NCBI GenBank assembly: GCA_026706385.1
Contig: JAPOYV010000108.1
Span: 120,950-184,949, forward strand
DNA: 64,000 bases
Reading direction: 5' to 3'
Origin: Gammaproteobacteria bacterium
GTDB taxonomy: Bacteria; Pseudomonadota; Gammaproteobacteria; Pseudomonadales; Azotimanducaceae
The position numbers were made by a program, and so were the translations under genes. A model generated the notes under the pieces. That model ran no database searches and was not told where the DNA came from. It saw only the letters and a program-made list of their open reading frames with translations. This document shows, one piece after another, positions 61,233 through 64,000 of the stretch (its first letter is position 1; each line of letters opens with the position of its first letter).

Positions 61233-61808
61233 CGCCAAACTCGCGCCGACGTCCTTCTTGCCCGTCGGGATCACCAGGTCGGGTGACGACGGAATCTCGT
61301 AGGGTGCCGACACGCCCGTGAAATCCGGGATCTTTCCGGCTCGAGCTTTGCGGTATAGCCCCTTCGGATCCCGCTGTTCGCACGTCTCTACGTCCGCGTC
61401 TAGGTACACTTCGTGGAACCGACCTTTCGCGGCGCTCCGGGCGACATCGCGATCCGCGTGGTACGGGGAGATGAAGGCGGAAATGCACACAAAGCCAGCG
61501 TCCGCAAACAAGGCTGCGACCTCGCCAACCCGTCGTATGTTCTCCGTTCGGTCCTTTTGCGTGAACCCGAGATCAGCGTTCAAGCCGTGGCGTATGTTGT
61601 CGCCGTCGAGAACGTAGACCTGGTAGCCTCGTGCGAAGAGCTCGGCTTCCAGTGCGAATGCCAAGGTCGACTTGCCGGAGCCTGACAGACCCGTCAACCA
61701 GAGAACGCCGCCCAGATGGCCGTTCTGACGTTCGCGCTCCGTGGTCGCCACACTGTGGGCGACGCGTGTCAGGTGGGGCGCCGGACCTCTTTGCGGGACG
61801 CGAGTCAC
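61191..61808 (-). CDS. cysC: Adenylylsulfate (APS) kinase
   Basis: A 205-residue kinase making PAPS, the sulfate donor of sulfotransferases. Walker A is WLTGLSGSGKSTLAFALE; LDGDNIRHGLNADLGF and DRTENIRRVGEVAALFADAG bind APS; CISAFISPYHADRDVAR and DPKGLYRKARAGKIPDFTGVSAPYE complete the signature. No ATP sulfurylase domain is fused (unlike NodQ/CysNC). GTG start, five bases past the gcvR-like stop. Its place beside a locus with three sulfotransferase-type domains suggests PAPS supply for glycan sulfation, although it could equally serve assimilation. Confidence 0.95.
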   Translation of the reverse strand: MTRVPQRGPAPHLTRVAHSVATTERERQNGHLGGVLWLTGLSGSGKSTLAFALEAELFARGYQVYVLDGDNIRHGLNADLGFTQKDRTENIRRVGEVAALFADAGFVCISAFISPYHADRDVARSAAKGRFHEVYLDADVETCEQRDPKGLYRKARAGKIPDFTGVSAPYEIPSSPDLVIPTGKKDVGASLALAVSYVVANFGLP

Positions 61809-61813
61809 GACGC

Positions 61814-62335
61814 CTACGACGGTCGAAGCTCGCCGTCGAGGTCGTGATCGTCACAAAAATAGAAAAAGCTGTCGCGCAGCTCGACAATCCTGACTTCCGG
61901 CGGCACTTCGACTTCCATGACCAATGAGAAGATCGGCGTTCCGGTGTGCGCCGCGCGCTCGGTAACCGTGTCCAAGTTGTAGATGTTGATCCCCTGCGAC
62001 GAGAAAAACTCCGCCACGCGGTGCACGATCCCGGGGTGGTCCATCGCCGTGACGCTAACCGTGTAAGGCACGCGGCCCTCGACATTCTCCCGGCCTTGCG
62101 TCCGCCGGAAAAGGAACGCCAGTTCCATGCCCTCGGCGAGCTTGCTGAGCTTGGTTTCCAGTCGCTGTAGTGGCAACGCGCCGCCCGCGACCGAAACGAG
62201 CATGGCGAACTCGCCACCAAGGACCGTCATCCGGCTGTCCTCGATGGACAGGTTGAGATCGTGGACGAGGGCGGAGATCTCGCTGACGATGCCCGGCCGG
62301 TCCTTGCCGATTGCCGATATGACCGCGCGCGTCAT
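61814..62335 (-). CDS. gcvR: GcvR-like double ACT-domain protein
   Basis: A 173-residue protein with two ACT domains: [30 protein letters not shown] in pieces ([17 protein letters not shown]) and [19 protein letters not shown]. This is the pattern of the glycine cleavage regulator GcvR, which binds glycine and restrains GcvA in E. coli. No DNA-binding domain. Start ATG at 62335 overlaps the glyQS stop by four bases (ATGA), so it is coupled to glycyl-tRNA synthetase. That linkage supports a glycine-sensing role, but no gcv genes or GcvA are in the window. Confidence 0.85.
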   Translation of the reverse strand: MTRAVISAIGKDRPGIVSEISALVHDLNLSIEDSRMTVLGGEFAMLVSVAGGALPLQRLETKLSKLAEGMELAFLFRRTQGRENVEGRVPYTVSVTAMDHPGIVHRVAEFFSSQGINIYNLDTVTERAAHTGTPIFSLVMEVEVPPEVRIVELRDSFFYFCDDHDLDGELRPS

Positions 62336-63690
62336 GACAGCCGGTCCTGGAGAAGGTCGCCCAGCCCGCCGACGCCGACGCGGTCCTGCGCCATCGTGTC
62401 GCGGTCGCGAACCGTGACGGTGTCGTCGTCCAAGGTCTCGAAGTCCACGGTGACGCACACGGGTGTCCCGGTCTCGTCGTTGCGCCGATACCCCTTGCCG
62501 ACGTTGCCCGTGTTCTCGAAGACGATGCGACCAAGGCCGAGCTTCATGAGCATGCGTTTGACGGCGCCCGCCTTTTCGACGAGCCCCTCGTGATTGCGCT
62601 TGAGCGGCAGCACCGCCGCCTTGACCGGTGCCAGATGGGGCTTGAGTGCCAGCACGGTCCTTTCACTGCCGTTCTCCAGCCGCTCCACCGCATAGGCTTC
62701 GTTGAGAACCGCGAGAACGCCCCTGTCGACGCCGGCCGACGGCTCGATAACGTACGGCACCGTCCAGCGTTTCGCCACCTGGTCCTGCACGGCCAAGCGC
62801 GCGTTGGCGTCGTCGTTGGGCTCGACCGCCGCGGCGATGTCCATTTCGTCTTGATTCTTCGTGTGTGATCCGAGGTCGAAGTCCGTGCGGTTGGCAATGC
62901 CCTCGAGTTCCTCGATGCCGTGCGGGAAGCGATACATCACGTCCACGGTGGCTTTCGAGTAGTGCGCCAATTCGCGTGCCGGGACGTGCAGCAACTCGAG
63001 GTTGTTGCCGTTGATGCCCTGCTCCTGCCACCAGCGCAGCCGCTCGTCCACCCAACGCTCGTGCCATTGCTCGTCCTCTCCCGGCGGGACGAAGAACTCG
63101 AGCTCCATCTGCTCGAATTCGCGCATCCGGAATACGAAGTTGCGCGGCGTGATCTCGTTGCGGAACGCCTTGCCGATCTGCGCGATACCGAACGGCAGTT
63201 TGCGCGAGGTGGCGTCGAGCACGTTCTTGAAATTCGTGAAAATGGACTGTGCGGTCTCCGGCCTCAGATAGGCAAACGACGAGCCGTCTTCGACCGGCCC
63301 GACGTTGGTCTTGAACATCAGGTTGAACGGCCTCGGCTCCGTCAAGTCCTGCGAACCGCAGCGTGGGCAGCCGGCGCCGTTGAGATGATCCGCGCGCCAT
63401 CTCGCCTTGCAGCTCCGGCAGTCCACCAGCGGGTCGGCGAAGGTGTCTTCATGCCCCGAATAGTGCAGAACCTTGGGGTTGGTCAGGATCGCCGAGTCGA
63501 GCCCCTCGACGTCGTCGCGTTCGTAGACCATGGACCGCCACCACGCCGCCTTCAGGTTGTTCTTCAGCTCGACACCGAGCGGACCGTAGTCGTAGATGCC
63601 CTGCAGGCCGCCGTAGATCTCGCCCGCCTGGAATACGAAACCACGGCGCTTGCAGAGCGCAACCAACTCTTCCATGGAACGGGCGGGCAT
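62332..63690 (-). CDS. glyQS: Glycine--tRNA ligase, homodimeric type
   Basis: A 452-residue class IIa synthetase of the alpha2 type found in archaea, eukaryotes and many Gram-positives. [23 protein letters not shown] opens the chain; [58 protein letters not shown] (class II motif 2 region; shown here in order, not as one run) and [17 protein letters not shown] (motif 3) are clear. A cysteine-rich insert, CRSCKARW ... GCPRCGSQ, may bind zinc. Most gammaproteobacteria I know use the alpha2beta2 GlyQ/GlyS enzyme, so this type is notable. A TATAGT -10-like sequence lies 33 bases upstream. Confidence 0.94.
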   Translation of the reverse strand: MPARSMEELVALCKRRGFVFQAGEIYGGLQGIYDYGPLGVELKNNLKAAWWRSMVYERDDVEGLDSAILTNPKVLHYSGHEDTFADPLVDCRSCKARWRADHLNGAGCPRCGSQDLTEPRPFNLMFKTNVGPVEDGSSFAYLRPETAQSIFTNFKNVLDATSRKLPFGIAQIGKAFRNEITPRNFVFRMREFEQMELEFFVPPGEDEQWHERWVDERLRWWQEQGINGNNLELLHVPARELAHYSKATVDVMYRFPHGIEELEGIANRTDFDLGSHTKNQDEMDIAAAVEPNDDANARLAVQDQVAKRWTVPYVIEPSAGVDRGVLAVLNEAYAVERLENGSERTVLALKPHLAPVKAAVLPLKRNHEGLVEKAGAVKRMLMKLGLGRIVFENTGNVGKGYRRNDETGTPVCVTVDFETLDDDTVTVRDRDTMAQDRVGVGGLGDLLQDRLS

Positions 63691-64000
63691 GGGGTTTTGG
63701 GGCCGGGGCGTGACGGCGGCGCACTATACCGCAAAGTCGGCGCCGGACTCCATTTCGCGGCGGTCTGTTCGGAGCTTCCGGGCAGATTTCCTACGCCGAT
63801 CCGAGACATCGGCCATTCCGACGACGACCGCCGGAGCCCAACATATGGTCACCGTTGCCGACGTGCCACTCCATGGACCGCGCATCCGCCGCAGGACGCC
63901 TTCCCCGGCACCGTTGTCCAATGAGATTGTGAGGGTGAAACGGGTCGATCCGTGAAGCGACCGGCGTTGGATGTCCATCTGGCGATGGCGAGGATGTTCG
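63691..64000. other. Right-hand gap; possible start of a plus-strand gene
   Basis: 310 bp upstream of glyQS. A TATAGT on the minus strand at 63723-63728 may be its -10 box; no good -35 is seen. On the plus strand a frame opens at GTG 63952 (MKRPALDVHLAMARMF) and runs to the window edge. It slightly recalls the start of dCMP-deaminase-type proteins but is too short to call. Otherwise I see nothing. Confidence 0.3.

Noticed and set aside
63724..63978. Minus-strand 84-codon frame upstream of glyQS
   Set aside because: No family resemblance and no ribosome site; it covers the likely glyQS promoter.
1..64000. CRISPR arrays, rRNA or tRNA genes
   Set aside because: No regularly spaced direct repeats, no ribosomal RNA sequence and no convincing T-loop/acceptor-stem pattern was seen on either strand, although scanning by eye could miss a tRNA.

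Overview
The window looks like the chromosome of a high-GC gammaproteobacterium. The main evidence is gene order. An hflX-hfq...miaA-mutL-amiB-tsaE-nnr block, then queG/orn, rhodanese-psd, epmA-efp/epmB, parC/parE-cpdA-yqiB/tolC, and a waaA-hldE-...-waaG-waaC-waaF-ilvE lipopolysaccharide-core block, follow the order I remember from Pseudomonas aeruginosa. That comparison comes from memory, not from a search. The low identity of many products and the presence of CaiB/LLM-type genes suggest a less studied lineage. No species is claimed.

Region 1 (1-25 kb) is mostly housekeeping: RNA chaperone and tRNA modification, mismatch repair, peptidoglycan amidase, metabolite repair, EF-P and its lysylation enzymes, topoisomerase IV, cAMP phosphodiesterase and a TolC-like outer-membrane channel. 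It is interrupted by a DUF1214-sulfotransferase-SCP2 cassette between miaA and hfq, and by a frameshifted IS481-type insertion sequence near 11.1-12.15 kb.

Region 2 (25-38 kb) is an LPS inner-core locus on the minus strand with unusual gene fusions. WaaG is followed in the same polypeptide by a second, shortened WaaG-like half. A WaaP kinase is fused to two further kinase domains. A carbamoyltransferase and a GT4 glycosyltransferase follow.

Region 3 (38-48.8 kb) holds lhr, an orphan MoxR ATPase, an LLM-family oxidoreductase, a CaiB-family CoA-transferase, a PPOX-fold protein, a SelW-like selenoprotein with an in-frame UGA and a plausible SECIS hairpin, ahcY and a HAD phosphatase.

Region 4 (48.9-61.8 kb) is a polysaccharide synthesis and export locus. 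It has rmlA, rmlC and rmlD, an ABC exporter whose ATPase carries a C-terminal sulfotransferase-like domain, a 1449-residue sulfotransferase/coiled-coil/double glycosyltransferase protein, another sulfotransferase, a methyltransferase, an asparagine-synthase-like protein and cysC (PAPS synthesis). Together these suggest a sulfated, rhamnose-containing surface glycan; that is inference. rmlB is not in the window.

Region 5 (61.8-64 kb) has a GcvR-like double-ACT protein and a dimeric-type glycyl-tRNA synthetase in one transcription unit with cysC. Short GC-rich palindromes, some inside coding sequence, recur across the window.
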